64,000 nucleotides of DNA from Amaricoccus solimangrovi (GTDB lineage Bacteria > Pseudomonadota > Alphaproteobacteria > Rhodobacterales > Rhodobacteraceae). The stretch is from assembly GCF_006385685.1 (NCBI RefSeq), contig NZ_VFRP01000001.1:468330-532329 (forward strand). Reading direction: 5' to 3'. Under the pieces are notes generated by a model, which was not told the DNA's origin, ran no database searches, and worked only from the letters and a program-made list of their open reading frames with translations. A program made the position numbers and the translations under genes. This document shows, piece after piece, positions 19,470-28,620 of the stretch (its first letter is position 1; each line of letters starts with the position of its first letter).

Positions 19470-20261
19470 ATGAACGAGGTTGTGGACAAGGCCCTGCGGG
19501 GCATGGCCCTGCTCAAGGTCAGCAACATCCGTCACTGGACGGACCGTACTTTTTCGTTCGCGGCGGAGCGTCCGGCCGGGTTCCGGTTCCGCTCGGGCGA
19601 ATTCGCGATGATCGGGCTCATGGTCGAGGGCAAGCCGCTCCTGCGCGCCTATTCGATCGCCTCGCCCGCCTGGGCCGATCATCTGGAGTTCTATTCGATC
19701 AAGGTCGACGACGGTCCGCTGACCTCGCGGCTGCAGAAGATCGCGGAGGGCGACGAGATCGTGATGCGGCCGAAGCCGGTCGGCACGCTCGTCCATGACG
19801 CGCTCCTGCCGGCGAAGCGGCTCTTCCTGTTCTCGACCGGCACCGGCATCGCCCCCTTCGCGAGCGTGATCCGCGAGCCCGAGACCTACGAGCGGTTCGA
19901 CGAGGTGATCCTCACCCAGACCTGCCGCGACGCGGGCGAACTCGACTACGGCCACGCGCTGGTGAGGGAGATCCGCGAGGACGAGCTTCTCTCCGAGGTC
20001 GTGGGCGACAAGCTGCGCTTCCTCGCCACGACGACGCGCGAGCCGAGCGAGGTGATGGGCCGGATGACCGACTGGATCCGTGACGGGCGCCTCGCCGAGG
20101 CGACCGGCGCGCCGCTCTCGCCCGAGACCGACCGCGTGATGATCTGCGGCTCCATGGCGATGCTGCAGGAGCACAAGGCGCTCTGCGAGGAAGCGGGCAT
20201 GATCGAGGGCTCGAACTCCGAGCCCGGCCATTTCGTGATCGAGAAGGCCTTCGTGGACTGA
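19470..20261 (+). CDS. fpr: Ferredoxin--NADP(+) reductase
   Basis: FAD enzyme that transfers electrons between NADPH and ferredoxin or flavodoxin; cytoplasmic, linked to redox-stress defence and iron-sulfur metabolism. 263 residues, normal for the bacterial subclass. FAD motif RAYSIASPAW and FYSIKVDDGPLTSRLQ, NADP motif FSTGTGIAPFAS, second pyridine-nucleotide motif MICGSMAML, and the typical C-terminal tail FVIEKAFVD. The frame is open upstream to 19284, but homology with Rhodobacter Fpr begins near the ATG at 19470, which has GAGGGAG about 11 bases before it. Confidence 0.93.
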   Translation: MNEVVDKALRGMALLKVSNIRHWTDRTFSFAAERPAGFRFRSGEFAMIGLMVEGKPLLRAYSIASPAWADHLEFYSIKVDDGPLTSRLQKIAEGDEIVMRPKPVGTLVHDALLPAKRLFLFSTGTGIAPFASVIREPETYERFDEVILTQTCRDAGELDYGHALVREIREDELLSEVVGDKLRFLATTTREPSEVMGRMTDWIRDGRLAEATGAPLSPETDRVMICGSMAMLQEHKALCEEAGMIEGSNSEPGHFVIEKAFVD

Positions 20262-20290
20262 GGGCCTCGGAAAACGCGGAAGCATGTGAA

Positions 20291-20319
20291 GGGCGGGGCC
20301 GGGGGCGCCGCCCTTTCTG
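20291..20319 (+). terminator. Probable terminator after fpr
   Basis: GGGCGG (20291-20296) pairs with CCGCCC (20308-20313) across a G-rich loop and is followed directly by TTTCTG. It lies 29 bases after the fpr stop. Weaker than the terminator after rnj, but well placed. Confidence 0.5.
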
Positions 20320-20334
20320 TTCGGAGGCGGGGAA

Positions 20335-20384
20335 GGCGGACCGAGGTCCGCCCTACGGTCGCGTAGGGCGGACATTTGTCCGCC
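20335..20384. repeat. Three interlocked inverted repeats between convergent fpr and prfC
   Basis: Three perfect palindromes share arms: GGCGGACC/GGTCCGCC (20335-20352), a 12-base stem GTCCGCCCTACG/CGTAGGGCGGAC with a GTCG loop (20346-20373), and GGCGGACA/TGTCCGCC (20367-20384). Each outer arm is also an arm of the central stem, so the strand can fold as one long hairpin or two short ones. It sits 6 bases beyond the prfC stop and could end transcription from both sides. The layout resembles dispersed intergenic palindromic elements; copy number cannot be judged from this window. Confidence 0.65.
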
Positions 20385-20390
20385 ATTCCC

Positions 20391-21998
20391 TCAGACCATC
20401 ATCTCCTTCGTCGCCGAAAGGCGCAGCTCCGGGAAATCGCGCTCCACGCGGTCGATGTCCCATTGCAGGCGCGTCATGTAGACCGGGTCGCCGTCGTGAT
20501 CCTCGGCCATGTGGCCCTTGTTGGCCTTCACGAAAGCCTCGATCTTGTCCTTCGGCCCCGAGATCCAGCGCGCCGAGGTGAACTGCGTCGGCTCGAACCG
20601 GACCGGGAGCCCGTATTCCTGCTCGATCCGGCTCGCCAGCACGTCGAACTGCAGCGGCCCGACGACGCCGACGATGAAGCCCGAGCCGATATTGGGCTTG
20701 AAGACCTTCGACGCGCCTTCCTCGGCGAATTGCAGCAGCGCCTTCTCGAGATGCTTCGCCTTCATCGGATCTCCCGAGCGCACGGTCTGCAGGAGTTCCG
20801 GCGCGAAGGAGGGGATGCCGGTGAAGCGCAGCGCCTCTCCCTCGGTCAGCGCGTCGCCGATCCGGAGCTGGCCATGGTTCGGGATGCCGATGATGTCGCC
20901 CGCCCAGGCGTCCTCGGCGATCTCGCGGTCGGCGGCGAGGAAGAGCACCGGATTGGAAATCGCCATCGGCTTGCCGGAGCGCACGTGCAGGAGCTTCATT
21001 CCGCGCTCGAAATGGCCTGAGCAGAGGCGCACGAAGGCGACGCGGTCCCGGTGCTTCGGGTCCATGTTGGCCTGCACCTTGAAGACGAAGCCCGTCACCG
21101 GCGCTTCCCAGGCGCCGACCTCGCGGCTCGCGGCGGGCCGGATCTCGGGCTCCGGGCCATAGGCGCCGATTCCCGCCATCAGTTCCTGCACGCCGAAGGA
21201 GTTGATCGCAGAGCCGAACCAGATCGGCGAGAGGTTTCCATCGAGCATCGCCTGGTGGTCGAAGGCGGGCAGGAGCTCGCGCGCCATCTCGACCTCCTCG
21301 CGGAGCTTTTCGAGCAGGTCGGCCGGCACATGATCGGCCATGCGCGGATCGTCGAGCCCCTCCATCTTCACGCTCTCCGCCCGCCTGTTGCGGTCGGCGC
21401 GGTCCATGAGCTCGAGCCGGTCGTTCAGCATGTCGTAGCAGCCGAGGAAGTCGCGCCCCATGCCGATCGGCCAAGAGGCGGGGCAGACGTCGAGCTGGAG
21501 CTCCTGCTGGATCTCGTCGATTATCTCAAAGGTATCGCGGGCTTCCCGGTCCATCTTGTTGCAGAAGGTGAGGATAGGAAGGTCGCGCAGCCGGCAGACC
21601 TCGAAGAGCTTGCGCGTCTGGCTCTCGACGCCCTTCGCGCCATCGATCACCATCACCGCGGCGTCGACGGCGGTCAGCGTGCGATAGGTGTCCTCGGAGA
21701 AATCCGAGTGGCCGGGCGTGTCGACGAGGTTGAACCACCAGTCGCGGAACGGGAAGGACATCGCGGAGGCGGAAACGGAGATCCCGCGGTCCTGCTCCAT
21801 CTTCATGAAGTCCGAGCGCGTGCGCCGCGCCTCGCCCTTGGCGCGCACCTGTCCCGCCATCTGGATCGCGCCGCCGTAGAGCAGGAACTTCTCTGTGAGC
21901 GTGGTCTTGCCCGCGTCCGGATGCGAGATGATGGCGAAGGTGCGGCGCCGGGCGATCTCGGGCGGCAGCGGCGGATGATTTGTCGAACGGTCCAGCAT
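20391..21998 (-). CDS. prfC: Peptide chain release factor 3
   Basis: Translational GTPase that recycles RF1/RF2 from the ribosome after peptide release. 535 residues, normal length. G motifs: SHPDAGKTTLTEK (G1, about 26-38), DTPGHSDFSEDTYR (G3), and FCNKMDRE (G4). The RF3-type domain with the GFVFKVQANMDPKHRDR segment follows. Transcribed divergently from the hydrolase gene at 22118, with 119 bases between. Confidence 0.96.
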   Translation of the reverse strand: MLDRSTNHPPLPPEIARRRTFAIISHPDAGKTTLTEKFLLYGGAIQMAGQVRAKGEARRTRSDFMKMEQDRGISVSASAMSFPFRDWWFNLVDTPGHSDFSEDTYRTLTAVDAAVMVIDGAKGVESQTRKLFEVCRLRDLPILTFCNKMDREARDTFEIIDEIQQELQLDVCPASWPIGMGRDFLGCYDMLNDRLELMDRADRNRRAESVKMEGLDDPRMADHVPADLLEKLREEVEMARELLPAFDHQAMLDGNLSPIWFGSAINSFGVQELMAGIGAYGPEPEIRPAASREVGAWEAPVTGFVFKVQANMDPKHRDRVAFVRLCSGHFERGMKLLHVRSGKPMAISNPVLFLAADREIAEDAWAGDIIGIPNHGQLRIGDALTEGEALRFTGIPSFAPELLQTVRSGDPMKAKHLEKALLQFAEEGASKVFKPNIGSGFIVGVVGPLQFDVLASRIEQEYGLPVRFEPTQFTSARWISGPKDKIEAFVKANKGHMAEDHDGDPVYMTRLQWDIDRVERDFPELRLSATKEMMV

Positions 21999-22117
21999 GG
22001 GCGGTCATATAGCGGCGGGCCGGGCAGGGCGGAAGTCCCCGCGACGGCCGTCGGGATAGATGGCGCCGCGGCCCGCGTGCTAGCCAGAGGCGGGGACATC
22101 GATTCGGGGGATGGCGC

Positions 22118-23785
22118 ATGGCGGTCGCGGAGCGGGAATGGGCGGAGGATCCGGCCTGGCCGCGTATATCGCCGATCGGCCTCGTCCTCGCGGCGGCCTG
22201 TTTCGGGGCTTCGCTCACGCCGTCGCTCGCGCCGCGCGATCCGCTGCTGCTCGGCCTGCTCGGCGGCCTCGCCGCCGCCATCGGGCACGAGATCGGCGGG
22301 CTCCTGCAATGGATCTGGCGCTTCCTGGGCCTGCCGGTCGGGCCGCGCGCCTGGCGCGGGCCGGTCCGCCTCGGCGCGGCGGTGATCGCGCTCGCCATCG
22401 CCGCCTTCTGCCTCACCCGGGTCACCGGCTGGCAGAACGCGGTCCGGGCGGTGACCGGCGTGGCGCCGGTCGAATCCTCCTATCCGCTGGAGGTGGCGGC
22501 GATCGGCCTCGCGGTCTTCGCGGCGTTCTGGCTCGTCTTCCGGGCCATCGGCGAGGCGATCCGGCGGGTGAGCCGGCTCCTCGAGCGGGTGCTGCCGCCG
22601 AGGGTCAGCGCGATGCTCGGCACCGCGCTGGCGCTGCTCCTGGTCTGGATCGCGGTGGAGCGGACCGCGCTCGATCAGGCGATGCGCGCGGCCAACGCCT
22701 CCTTCGCCGCCGCCGACGCGCGGATCGAGCCGGACATTCCCCGGCCGAGCCGTCCGGACAGGGCCGGCGGCCCGGGCTCGCTGGTCGAATGGAACGAGAT
22801 GGGCCGCTGGGGCCGCTCCTTCGTCGCGACCGCGCCGACCCGGGACGAGATCGCCGGCTTCTTCGGCGCGGGGGCGAAGGATTCGGTGCGCGTCTATGTC
22901 GGCCTCGGCGCGGCGCCGACCGCGCGGGAGCGCGCCGAGATCGCGCTGAGGGAGCTGATCCGGCTCGGCGGGTTCGAGCGTTCCGCGCTGATCGTCACCG
23001 TGCCGGTCGGGACCGGCTGGATGGACCCGGGCGGGCATGACACCGTCGAATTCATGCTCGGCGGCGACGTGGCGACGGTCGCGGTCCAGTATTCCTATCT
23101 CACCAGCGTGCTCTCGCTGATCGACGACCGCTCGGCGGGGGTGGAGCAGGCGCGCGAACTCTTCAACCTCGTCTACGAGCACTGGCGGAGCCTGCCGCGC
23201 GACCATCGCCCGAAGTTCTATGTCCACGGGCTGAGCCAGGGCGCCTACAATACCGAGACGACGCTGCCGATCCTCGACATGCTCGGCGATCCGATCCAGG
23301 GCGCGCTCTGGGCGGGCTCGCCCTTCTTCAGCCCGCTGTGGGCGCGGGTCCGCGACGGGCGCCATCGGGACAGCCCGGTCTGGCGGCCGCGCTGGGGCAA
23401 CGGCTCGCTGGTCCGCGCGATGAACCAGCAGGGCGGGCTCGCGGCGGACTTCACCCCCTGGGGGCCGACCCGGCTGGTCTTTCTCAACTACGGCAGCGAC
23501 CCGATCGTGCTCTTCACCTTCGACAGCGCCTTCCGCCCGCCCGCCTTCCTCGCGGCGCCACGCGCGCCCGACGTGGCGCCGGAACTGCGCTGGTTCCCGG
23601 TGGTGACGATGCTCCAGCTCGCCGTCGATTCCGCGATCTCGCTCAAGACGCCGCGCTTCGGGCATTTCTACGTCGCGCCCGACTATATCGACGGCTGGGC
23701 GGCGGTCACGGATCCGCCCGGCTGGTCGCCCGCGCGCGCGGAGGCGCTCAAGGCGCTGTTCGCGGCGCGGCCCGCGCCGTTCTGA
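22118..23785 (+). CDS. Membrane-anchored alpha/beta-hydrolase family protein
   Basis: 555 residues, matching the two-part family with an N-terminal membrane domain and a C-terminal alpha/beta hydrolase domain (Pfam Abhydrolase_9_N plus Abhydrolase_9, by recognition). About four to five hydrophobic segments lie in residues 15-185, for example GLVLAAACFGASLTPSLAP and LGTALALLLVWIAV. The nucleophile elbow is YVHGLSQGAYNTE with S373. Substrate unknown; a lipid or ester at the membrane is plausible. The GTGWMDPGGHDTVEF stretch is a family landmark. It converges with YceI after 16 bases. Confidence 0.85.
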   Translation: MAVAEREWAEDPAWPRISPIGLVLAAACFGASLTPSLAPRDPLLLGLLGGLAAAIGHEIGGLLQWIWRFLGLPVGPRAWRGPVRLGAAVIALAIAAFCLTRVTGWQNAVRAVTGVAPVESSYPLEVAAIGLAVFAAFWLVFRAIGEAIRRVSRLLERVLPPRVSAMLGTALALLLVWIAVERTALDQAMRAANASFAAADARIEPDIPRPSRPDRAGGPGSLVEWNEMGRWGRSFVATAPTRDEIAGFFGAGAKDSVRVYVGLGAAPTARERAEIALRELIRLGGFERSALIVTVPVGTGWMDPGGHDTVEFMLGGDVATVAVQYSYLTSVLSLIDDRSAGVEQARELFNLVYEHWRSLPRDHRPKFYVHGLSQGAYNTETTLPILDMLGDPIQGALWAGSPFFSPLWARVRDGRHRDSPVWRPRWGNGSLVRAMNQQGGLAADFTPWGPTRLVFLNYGSDPIVLFTFDSAFRPPAFLAAPRAPDVAPELRWFPVVTMLQLAVDSAISLKTPRFGHFYVAPDYIDGWAAVTDPPGWSPARAEALKALFAARPAPF

Positions 23786-23801
23786 GCGGGCCGCGCGGGG
23801 C

Positions 23802-24434
<633 letters not shown>

Positions 24435-24476
24435 GACTGGTCCTTTCAGATAGGTGATTGAAATGTAGGGAGAGGT

Positions 24477-24992
24477 TCAGCGGATCGGCGCGCCGACCAC
24501 CTCGATGCCATGGCGCGCGCAGGCGCGGCCGAGCGCGAAAACCTGCTCGGGCGTGGGCGCGACATGGGGCGGCAGGCCCGGGCCGCTGGCCGGGCGGGAG
24601 AGTTCGCGCACCAGCCCTTCGAAATCGGTCCCGGAGGTGATCGTCAGGCAATGCGCGCCGCCGGGGCTCAGCACCGCGTAGGTATGCGCGACGCCCTTCG
24701 GCCCGAGCAGGCACTGGCCCGCCTCGATCACGCGGTCCTCGCCGCCGACCCGGAACCACATCCGGCCCTCGACGAGGTAGAAGAATTCCTCCTCGTCGCG
24801 GTGGATGTGCAGCGGCGGCCCCTCGCCATAGGGCAGCCAGTGCTCCATCACGCAGATGTCGTCGCCGGCGAGGCGGGAGGCCTGGATCTCGACCCGGCCA
24901 TTGCCGAAGAAGAGCGCGGCCTCCCCGGCGCCGGCGGGCGCCGCGGCCGGCCGGGCCGGCTCCAGCGCGGCGGGGGAAAGGGGCAGGTTCAT
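24477..24992 (-). CDS. Cupin domain protein
   Basis: 171 residues with a single cupin barrel. The first motif, PLHIHRDEEEFFYLVEGRMWFRVGG (cited here in part), supplies the metal-site His-x-His and Glu (PPLHIHRDEEEFF), and a later HTYAVLSPG supplies the final His. Probably a metal-binding isomerase, dioxygenase or small-molecule sensor; the substrate cannot be told. First gene of a likely cupin-yceI unit, transcribed away from the PPOX pair. Confidence 0.82.
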   Translation of the reverse strand: MNLPLSPAALEPARPAAAPAGAGEAALFFGNGRVEIQASRLAGDDICVMEHWLPYGEGPPLHIHRDEEEFFYLVEGRMWFRVGGEDRVIEAGQCLLGPKGVAHTYAVLSPGGAHCLTITSGTDFEGLVRELSRPASGPGLPPHVAPTPEQVFALGRACARHGIEVVGAPIR

Positions 24993-25011
24993 CGTTTCGC
25001 TCCGTGCTTTG

Positions 25012-25027
25012 TTGACTGACGGATCAA
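25012..25027. promoter_or_regulatory. Candidate operator upstream of the cupin/yceI unit
   Basis: TTGACTGACGGATCAA has TTGA/TCAA ends in a 138-base divergent gap that is clearly AT-richer than its surroundings. It lies 20 bases before the cupin start, where a repressor could act. Only the outer four bases are symmetric, so this is weak. The rest of the gap contains TTCTTAATTG and TCTCTTAAGATTC, plausible promoter material for the + strand genes, without a convincing -35/-10 pair. Confidence 0.25.
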
Positions 25028-25130
25028 TACCCGAAGCGGGCGCGGAGCGGTTCTTAATTGCTTCCTAAGCCATGTTCGCGCATTCCTAAAAGTCTCTTAA
25101 GATTCTCTCCTTTCTCCGGGGACCTGCCGC

Positions 25131-25592
25131 TTGCGCGTGACCGAGGAACTCGCGGCCTTCGTATCGGGGCCGGTGCTGATGACGATCGGAACGCGGGACG
25201 CGGCCAACCGGCCGATGATCGCGCGCGGGACCGGCGGACGGGCCTGGGACGACCGGGGCGGGATCAGCCTCGCGATCTCCGGCTGGCTCTGGCCCGAGAC
25301 GGTGGCGAATCTGCGCGCGAACGGGATGATCTCGGCCACCTTCGTGCGGCCCGACACCTACGAGGCCTTCCAGCTCAAGGGCCGTGCCCGGCTGCGCGAC
25401 CCCGAGCCATCCGAGCGCGAGGCGGGCGGGCGCTACGTGCGCGAGGCGGCGGCGATGCTGAACCGGCTCGAGATCCCGCTCGCGCTCATCGCCTGCTGGC
25501 TGACCGACCGCGATCTGGTGATCGCCGATTTCACCGTCGACCGCGTGTTCGAGCAGACGCCGGGTCCCCGGGCGGGGCGGGTGGTGGCGTGA
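25131..25592 (+). CDS. Pyridoxamine 5'-phosphate oxidase-like (split-barrel) protein
   Basis: 153 residues with the flavin-binding split-barrel fold: PVLMTIGTRDAANRPMIARG at the N-terminus, then a WPETVANLRANGMISATFVRP segment (in part) that matches PPOX-like proteins. No ATG is available. TTG at 25131 is the likely start and GTG at 25137 the alternative, both without a good ribosome site. Its stop overlaps the GTG start of the next gene (GTGA), whose N-terminus belongs to the same fold. A flavin or heme ligand is possible; function unknown. Confidence 0.7.
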   Translation: MRVTEELAAFVSGPVLMTIGTRDAANRPMIARGTGGRAWDDRGGISLAISGWLWPETVANLRANGMISATFVRPDTYEAFQLKGRARLRDPEPSEREAGGRYVREAAAMLNRLEIPLALIACWLTDRDLVIADFTVDRVFEQTPGPRAGRVVA

Positions 25593-26914
25593 GCCTGGTT
25601 CCGCCGCTGGCCGAACTCGAGGATTGCTTCGAGGGCGTGGTGCCGTCGATCATCGCCACCTCCTCGGCCGACGGCGTGCCCAACATCTCCTACCTCAGCC
25701 ACGTCGATCTGGTCGATGACCGCCATGTCGCGCTCTCGAACCAGTTCTTCGGCAAGACGGTCGACAATCTGCGCGCCAATCCGAGCGCCTGCCTGATGCT
25801 CGTCGACGGGGCGACCGGGCAGCAGTACCGGCTCGACGTGACCTGGCTGCGGAACGAGCGCGAAGGGCCGCTCTTTCGCGACATGGCGGCGAGCCTCCGG
25901 GCGAGCAGCGCGCAGATCGGCATGGCGGGCGTGATGCGGCTCGACAGCGTCGATCTCTTCCGGGTCGAGGCGGTGCGCGCGCTGCCGGTGCCCGATCCGC
26001 CGCCGGCCCCGGCGCGGCGGCGCGACTGGGCGGGGATCGCGGCGGAGATCGGGCAGGATCTCGCGCGCGAGACCGAGGTCGCGGGGCTGACGGCGGCGCT
26101 GCTCGACGGGCTGACGGGGAAGCTCGGCTGTCCGGCCGCGATCCTCTTCCAGTACGATCCGGCGGGCGAGCGGCTGGTGACGGTGGCGAGCCGGGGCTAT
26201 CCGAGTTCCGGCGCCGGGTCGGAGGTTCCGCTCGGCGAAGGCATCGCGGGCGGGGCGGCGGCCGGGCGCTGCGTCGTGAAGGTGAGCGACATGAGCCGCG
26301 TCGCACGCTTCGGCGCCGCGATCCGTGCCAGTTCGTCGGAGGACATCCGCGAGATCCCGCTGCCGCGCCTGCCGGACGCCAACAGCCAGATCGCGGTGCC
26401 GCTGATCGCGCGGGGCGACCTCATCGGCGTCATCTTCGCCGAGAGCCCGCGCCGCCTCGCCTTCGGCCGCCGCGCGGCGGCGGCGCTGACGCTCCTCGCC
26501 GGGCAGATGGCGGCCGCCTCGCAGCTTGCCGAGCGCATGGCGGAGGAGGCGCCGGCGCCGGCGGAGGCGCTGCCCGCGCCGGGCGCGGGCCCCGCCTTCC
26601 GCGTCGCCCATCACCGCTACGACGACAGCGTCTTCATCGACAACGCCTATGTGATCAAGGGCGTGGCGGGCCGGCTGCTCGTCTATCTGCTGCGCCGCCA
26701 TCTCGAGGAGGGGCGGGTCGAGTTCACCAACCGCGAGATCCGCCTCGCCCCCGACCTCCGGCTTCCCGATTTCCGCGACAATCTCGAGACCCGCCTGCTG
26801 CTCCTGCGCCAGCGGCTCGAGGAGCGGGGATGCCCCGCGCGGCTCACCCGGCCTGGCCGGGGGCGGATCCGGCTCGACCTCGCCGGCCTGCCGGTGATCG
26901 AGACGCACGCCTGA
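25589..26914 (+). CDS. Fusion of PPOX-like domain, GAF domain and winged-helix-like C-terminus
   Basis: 441 residues. Residues about 1-135 form a flavin-type split barrel (VPSIIATSSADGVPNISYLS, NLRANPSACLMLVDG). Residues about 150-320 look like a GAF sensor domain (AAILFQYDPAGERLVTVASRG, VPLIARGDLIGVIFAESPRR). The last ~100 residues (FTNREIRLAPDLRLPDFRDN, then LLLLRQRLEERGCP and GRGRIRLDLAG) resemble the winged-helix effector domain of response regulators. Start GTG 25589 overlaps the preceding stop. Likely a redox- or ligand-sensing regulator working with the single-domain PPOX protein; inference. The DNA-binding reading of the tail is tentative. Confidence 0.75.
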   Translation: MSLVPPLAELEDCFEGVVPSIIATSSADGVPNISYLSHVDLVDDRHVALSNQFFGKTVDNLRANPSACLMLVDGATGQQYRLDVTWLRNEREGPLFRDMAASLRASSAQIGMAGVMRLDSVDLFRVEAVRALPVPDPPPAPARRRDWAGIAAEIGQDLARETEVAGLTAALLDGLTGKLGCPAAILFQYDPAGERLVTVASRGYPSSGAGSEVPLGEGIAGGAAAGRCVVKVSDMSRVARFGAAIRASSSEDIREIPLPRLPDANSQIAVPLIARGDLIGVIFAESPRRLAFGRRAAAALTLLAGQMAAASQLAERMAEEAPAPAEALPAPGAGPAFRVAHHRYDDSVFIDNAYVIKGVAGRLLVYLLRRHLEEGRVEFTNREIRLAPDLRLPDFRDNLETRLLLLRQRLEERGCPARLTRPGRGRIRLDLAGLPVIETHA

Positions 26915-27063
26915 TCGGGCGACGCGCGGGGTTGCACCCGTCCCGCGGAACCCTAAGGTGGCGCGGCGAACCGCCAGGGGAGCGCGGGAAGAGGGACAGC
27001 ACGCCCGGATACGGGCGGGTCGCGGGGGCGGAGCGCGCCGAGCCCCCGCGCGAAGGGGGAAGG

Positions 27064-27687
27064 ATGCGCACGGTTCTCATCGCCAATCGCAAGGGCGGGG
27101 TCGGCAAGACCACGGTCGCGATCACCATCGCCTCGGCGCTCGCGGCGCGGGGGGGCGCGGTCGCGCTCGCCGACGCCGATCCGCAGAAATCGGCGCTGCG
27201 CTGGCTGAAGGCGCGGCCGGCCGGGGCGGCGAGCCTGCGTGGGCTCGACTGGACCGACGCGGGCGAGATCGGCGACGCGCCGAAGGGGCTCGACTGGCTG
27301 GTGATCGACGCGCCCGGCGCGCTGAAGGGAAACCGCGCGGCGAAGCTCGTCGCCGAGACCGAGGAACTGATCGTGCCGGTCATGCCGTCGTTCTTCGACA
27401 TCGACTCGACGCGGCGCTTCCTGAAGGAACTCGAGGAGATGAAGCGGGTGCGCAAGGGCAAGGTCGGGCTGCGCGTTCTCGCCAATCGCGCGCAGGCGCG
27501 GAGCCGCCTCAGCGAGCGGCTGCGCGTCACGCTGGCCGATCTCGGCCAGGAGCCGCTCGGCTGGATCACCGAGCGCGCGGCCTACGCCGAGCTTGCCGAA
27601 CGGGGGCTCGGGATCTTCGACGACCGCAGGCGCGCGCTCGCGCCGCTTCGGGAACAATGGGCGCCGGTCATGGCGGCGCTGGACTGA
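27064..27687 (+). CDS. Orphan ParA/MinD-family ATPase
   Basis: 207 residues. Deviant Walker A KGGVGKTTVA (10-19) with the signature lysine, DADPQKSALRW after strand 2, and Walker B-like LVIDAPGAL. Such ATPases position plasmids, chromosomes or protein arrays. No parB-like gene or parS-like repeat is adjacent; the next gene is an SDR starting 10 bases later. It is shorter than chromosomal ParA (~260), fitting the small orphan ParA class. AAGGGGGAAGG is an excellent ribosome site before the ATG, so the longer open frame upstream is ignored. Confidence 0.88.
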   Translation: MRTVLIANRKGGVGKTTVAITIASALAARGGAVALADADPQKSALRWLKARPAGAASLRGLDWTDAGEIGDAPKGLDWLVIDAPGALKGNRAAKLVAETEELIVPVMPSFFDIDSTRRFLKELEEMKRVRKGKVGLRVLANRAQARSRLSERLRVTLADLGQEPLGWITERAAYAELAERGLGIFDDRRRALAPLREQWAPVMAALD

Positions 27688-27697
27688 GGAGAAGGCA

Positions 27698-28477
27698 ATG
27701 GATCTCGGAATCAGGGGACGCGGGGGCATCGTCACGGCCGCGTCGAAGGGGCTCGGGCGCGGCTGCGCCGAGGCGCTGGCGGAGGCGGGCGTCGATCTCA
27801 CGCTGAACGCGCGCGGCGCCGAGGCGCTCGAGGAGACCGCCGCGGCGATCCGGGAGAAATACGGCGTCGCGGTCACGACGGTGGCGGGCGACATCACGAC
27901 CGAGGCGGTCCGGGCGGAGGTCATGGCCGCCTGTCCCGCGCCCGACATCCTCGTCACCAACGCCGGCGGCCCGCCCCCGGGCCTCTGGTCTGACTGGAGC
28001 CGCGACGACTTCGTCAAGGCGCTCGACGCGAACATGCTGACCCCGATCGCGCTGATGCAGGCGGCGCTGCCCGGGATGATCGAACGCGGCTGGGGCCGCG
28101 TCGTGAACATCACCTCGCAATCGGTGAAGTCGCCGATCGCCGCCCTCGGCCTCTCGAACAGCGCGCGCGCCGGGCTGACCGGCTTCGTCGCCGGGACGAG
28201 CCGGCAGGTGGCCTCGAAGGGGGTGGTCATCAACAACCTGCTGCCGGGCATCCACGACACCGACCGCGCCACCTCGCTCGACGGCGGCGTGATGAAGGCC
28301 GAGGGGATCAGCCGGGAGGAGGCGCGCGCGCGCCGGGCGGCGACGATCCCCGCCGGCCGCTACGGCAGGCCGGAGGAATTCGGCGCCGTCTGCGCCTTCC
28401 TCTGCTCCCGGCATTCCGGCTTCATGATCGGCCAGAACGTCCTGCTCGACGGCGGCGCCTTCAACAGCACGCTCTGA
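27698..28477 (+). CDS. Short-chain dehydrogenase/reductase (SDR) with non-canonical active site
   Basis: 259 residues, Rossmann fold. Cofactor motif TAASKGLGRG (13-22) and LVTNAGGPPPG (the NNAG position). After the catalytic-serine region NITSQSVKSP, the position normally holding YxxxK reads GLSNSARAGLTG, so the catalytic Tyr and Lys are replaced. This is a recognisable SDR subfamily sometimes annotated as 3-oxoacyl-ACP reductase; classical reductase chemistry is doubtful. GGAGAAGG before the ATG; starts 10 bases after the ParA-like gene. Confidence 0.88.
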   Translation: MDLGIRGRGGIVTAASKGLGRGCAEALAEAGVDLTLNARGAEALEETAAAIREKYGVAVTTVAGDITTEAVRAEVMAACPAPDILVTNAGGPPPGLWSDWSRDDFVKALDANMLTPIALMQAALPGMIERGWGRVVNITSQSVKSPIAALGLSNSARAGLTGFVAGTSRQVASKGVVINNLLPGIHDTDRATSLDGGVMKAEGISREEARARRAATIPAGRYGRPEEFGAVCAFLCSRHSGFMIGQNVLLDGGAFNSTL

Positions 28478-28581
28478 ACGGGGCGGCGGGCCGCGGCACC
28501 GCCGGCGGTTCACTTCTTAGTGCGCCCGCGGCGACGTTTGGGGTTTGAACGCGGCCCGCAATCGCCATATGTCTGACGCTC

Positions 28582-28599
28582 CGGGGCCTCGCGGCCCCG
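28582..28599 (+). other. Hairpin in the tatA leader
   Basis: A 7-base stem CGGGGCC/GGCCCCG closed by a TCGC loop, 21 bases before the tatA ATG and just upstream of the GGAGGCGAG ribosome site. No T-run follows. It may shape translation initiation or mark an mRNA end; the 143-base gap between the SDR gene and tatA holds nothing else evident. Confidence 0.3.
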
Positions 28600-28620
28600 C
28601 ACGCTCGATGGAGGCGAGAC

